Positions 6,664-8,207 of a stretch of 8,207 nucleotides of DNA are shown piece by piece. The translations under genes were made by a program, and so were the position numbers. Origin of the DNA: Bryobacteraceae bacterium (lineage in GTDB: Bacteria; Acidobacteriota; Terriglobia; Bryobacterales; Bryobacteraceae); contig JACMLA010000210.1 of assembly GCA_014379815.1 (NCBI GenBank), positions 1 to 8,207 on the forward strand, in the 5' to 3' direction. How positions within the stretch are numbered: position 1 is the stretch's first letter; every line of letters starts with the position of its first letter. A model generated the notes under the pieces. That model was not told the origin of the DNA, searched no databases, and saw nothing but the letters and a program-made list of their open reading frames with translations.

Positions 6664-7470
6664 GTGAAGATCGCAAAAGTCTTGGCCGCGTCCCTACTGA
6701 CCTGCGTTTTCCTTCTTTCCCTTTTTCCGCAACTCATAACCGGAGATGCTTCAGACGAGCAGTTCCGGAACGACATCAATCTGGCACCTGGCCCCAGGTA
6801 CCTTCTGGGCACGGACGATCTGGGACGCAATCGGCTGACCCGCCTGCTCAGCGGCACCAGAACCTCTTTGTTTCTTGCCCCGATAGCAGCGTTGGCGAGC
6901 GTTATCGCAGCTGCTCTGGTTGGGATAGTGGCAGGAAACGGAGGCAGCCTGGTAAACAGGCTGTTTGAAGCGATCGCTGATTTTACTGCCTCCATGCCCT
7001 GGCTGCTGCTCCTTGTAGCGCTACGCGCGCTGCTCCCGCTGGATGCTCCGCCACTCACCGCTACCGCAATCACGTTCACACTGCTGGCCTTCCTGGGGTG
7101 GCCCGGAGCAGCGCGCATCATTCGCAACGCGGTGCAGGAGCTGAAAACACGCGAGTTTGCGTTGCAGGCGAGAGCTTTGGGAGTTGGCGGCTGGCGCTTC
7201 TCGATGATTCACCTCGCCCCAAACATAGTTGCGGTTGCCGCAGCGCAGTTCTGGATCAATCTTCCTGTGTTCATCCTCACCGAAGCCAACCTCGGCCTGC
7301 TTGGGATGGGTGTTCCGGAGCCCTACGCCTCTCTGGGTAATCAGCTGCGAGATTTGCAGAGCCTGCAGTCAGTAACTGAGAATCCGACTCTGCTGGCTCC
7401 AGCCGTATTGCTGACGCTGGTCGTCTCCTCGCTGTGGATCATAAGCATTAGAGAAGAGCGTTATTTGTGA
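6664..7470 (+). CDS. ABC transporter permease, DppC/OppC-like (peptide/nickel-type importer)
   Basis: This 268-residue inner-membrane protein is the second half of the importer channel. A first membrane helix (about 7-25) is followed by the family signature YLLGTDDLGRNRLTRLLSGT (46-65), which closely matches the LLGTDxLGRDxLSRLxxG pattern of DppC proteins. Five more hydrophobic segments follow (about 68-92, 106-122, 130-150, 185-210 and 242-262). The ATPase-docking EAA-like loop is at 163-186 (REFALQARALGVGGWR, then HLAPN). EANLGLLGMGVPEPYASLGN at 207-226 corresponds to the family's LSFLGLGVxPPxxSWG segment. The GTG at 6664 is preferred because GGAG sits 9 bases upstream; a TTG at 6649 would add five residues. 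It starts 22 bases after the DppB-like stop codon, and its own stop overlaps the next start by four bases, so all three genes are probably one transcript and translationally coupled. Confidence 0.92.
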   Translation: MKIAKVLAASLLTCVFLLSLFPQLITGDASDEQFRNDINLAPGPRYLLGTDDLGRNRLTRLLSGTRTSLFLAPIAALASVIAAALVGIVAGNGGSLVNRLFEAIADFTASMPWLLLLVALRALLPLDAPPLTATAITFTLLAFLGWPGAARIIRNAVQELKTREFALQARALGVGGWRFSMIHLAPNIVAVAAAQFWINLPVFILTEANLGLLGMGVPEPYASLGNQLRDLQSLQSVTENPTLLAPAVLLTLVVSSLWIISIREERYL

Positions 7471-8207
7471 GATACAGCAGCCTAAGGCGAGTTGTCGCAA
7501 TCAGCCTGCTGCTTTGCGCCGCCAGTAACCCGAACCTCGCGTCGGAATTGCGCTTTTTCCTTCGCTCCGAACCCAGCACCCTCGATCCTTTCAAGGCCGA
7601 AGACGAGTTCAGCGACCTCATCCGTTATCTGACAGGCGGAGTCCTGATCCGTCTGAATCGCCAGACGCAACGGCCTCAGCCCGAACTTGCCACGAGCTGG
7701 AAGCTCTCGAAAGATGGACGGGAACTCCGGCTCCAATTGCGGCACGGTGTCAAGTTCTCCGATGGCACTCCTTTCGATGCTGCAGACGTTGCGCATACGT
7801 TCCGACTGTTGTTTGCCCCGGAGTTGCGTAGTGCTACAGCGGATGCCTTCAGGGCAGCCGGCATGCCGCCAGTTGTTCGAGTTTTAGGTCCTCTTGAAGT
7901 CAGTATCCTGTTTTCGCGGGCTATCGCCGCCGCTGAGGGTTTGCTGGATCAGGTAGCAATCGTTTCGTCGCGTGCCCGACCTGGGACAACAACCTCGCTT
8001 GGGCCGTACACGTTTGCTGCCCAAAAACAGGGTATTTCCCTGCTGCTGAAACGAAATCCCAACTATTGGAAGAAGGACGCGAGTGGCCGCAGTTTGCCGC
8101 TGATCGACGAACTGCGAATTGGGTTTCAGGGCAATCGCGAACTGGAAGCTCTGGCGTTCCGGAGAGGGGAAATCGATCTGGTCAGCAGCATCGACGCCCG
8201 CACATAC
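7467..8207 (+). CDS. Periplasmic substrate-binding protein of the DppA/OppA type (3' end cut by window edge)
   Basis: The first 247 residues of a family 5 extracellular solute-binding protein are present. It would capture peptides or another small ligand in the periplasm and deliver it to the permease pair encoded upstream. Residues 1-26 are a signal peptide (RR in the n-region, then VVAISLLLCAA, cleavage near LAS-E). A lipobox is not convincing around C17. Family motifs include SEPSTLDPFKAEDEF (34-48), ELATSWKLSKDGRELRLQLR (72-91) with HGVKFSDGTPFDAADVAHTF (92-111), and LGPYTF near 178-183 followed by LLLKRNPNYWKKD. The GTG at 7467 is the first possible start after an in-frame TAG at 7449, and it forms a GTGA overlap with the permease stop, a normal sign of translational coupling. 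A purine-rich GAGAAGAG at 7451-7458 may serve as the ribosome site. Full-length members have about 500-600 residues, so roughly half is outside the window. The ligand is unknown. Confidence 0.92.
   Translation, partial: MRYSSLRRVVAISLLLCAASNPNLASELRFFLRSEPSTLDPFKAEDEFSDLIRYLTGGVLIRLNRQTQRPQPELATSWKLSKDGRELRLQLRHGVKFSDGTPFDAADVAHTFRLLFAPELRSATADAFRAAGMPPVVRVLGPLEVSILFSRAIAAAEGLLDQVAIVSSRARPGTTTSLGPYTFAAQKQGISLLLKRNPNYWKKDASGRSLPLIDELRIGFQGNRELEALAFRRGEIDLVSSIDARTY

Overview
The window looks like a chromosomal stretch from an environmental bacterium, most likely an acidobacterium of the Solibacter/Bryobacter type. That assignment is inference. It rests on three things: a secreted S8 peptidase whose C-terminus is built from Asn-Ile-Ile-Trp-Gly repeats, a quinoprotein dehydrogenase of the glucose-dehydrogenase-like type, and the even, moderately GC-rich codon use. 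I see no phage, insertion sequence, CRISPR or plasmid feature, and no complete system that I would call undescribed.

Layout from left to right. Positions 1-1520 (minus strand) hold the first 506 residues of an exported PQQ-dependent dehydrogenase that runs off the left edge. Positions 1581-1666 (plus) hold a tRNA-Leu with anticodon UAA. Positions 1667-3622 (minus) encode a membrane-anchored HD-GYP protein with a C-terminal GAF-like region, probably a cyclic-di-GMP phosphodiesterase; its stop codon directly abuts the tRNA 3' end. Positions 3623-3904 are a divergent intergenic region. Positions 3905-5680 (plus) encode the exported subtilisin-like serine protease with the repeat tail, followed by a clear intrinsic terminator at 5704-5736. 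Positions 5772-8207 (plus) hold the start of a peptide/nickel-type ABC importer operon: DppB-like permease, DppC-like permease, and the first 247 residues of a DppA/OppA-like substrate-binding protein cut by the right edge. No ATPase gene is inside the window.

How the genes may work together. The two permeases and the binding protein form one transport unit, shown by the 22-base gap between the permeases and the GTGA overlap into the binding-protein gene. A secreted protease directly upstream of a peptide-type importer suggests digestion of external protein followed by peptide uptake. The terminator between them means they are probably separate transcripts, so that link is a hypothesis. The HD-GYP protein would lower c-di-GMP in response to a membrane or GAF-sensed cue; nothing in the sequence ties it to its neighbours. 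The dehydrogenase would oxidise a sugar or alcohol in the periplasm with PQQ.
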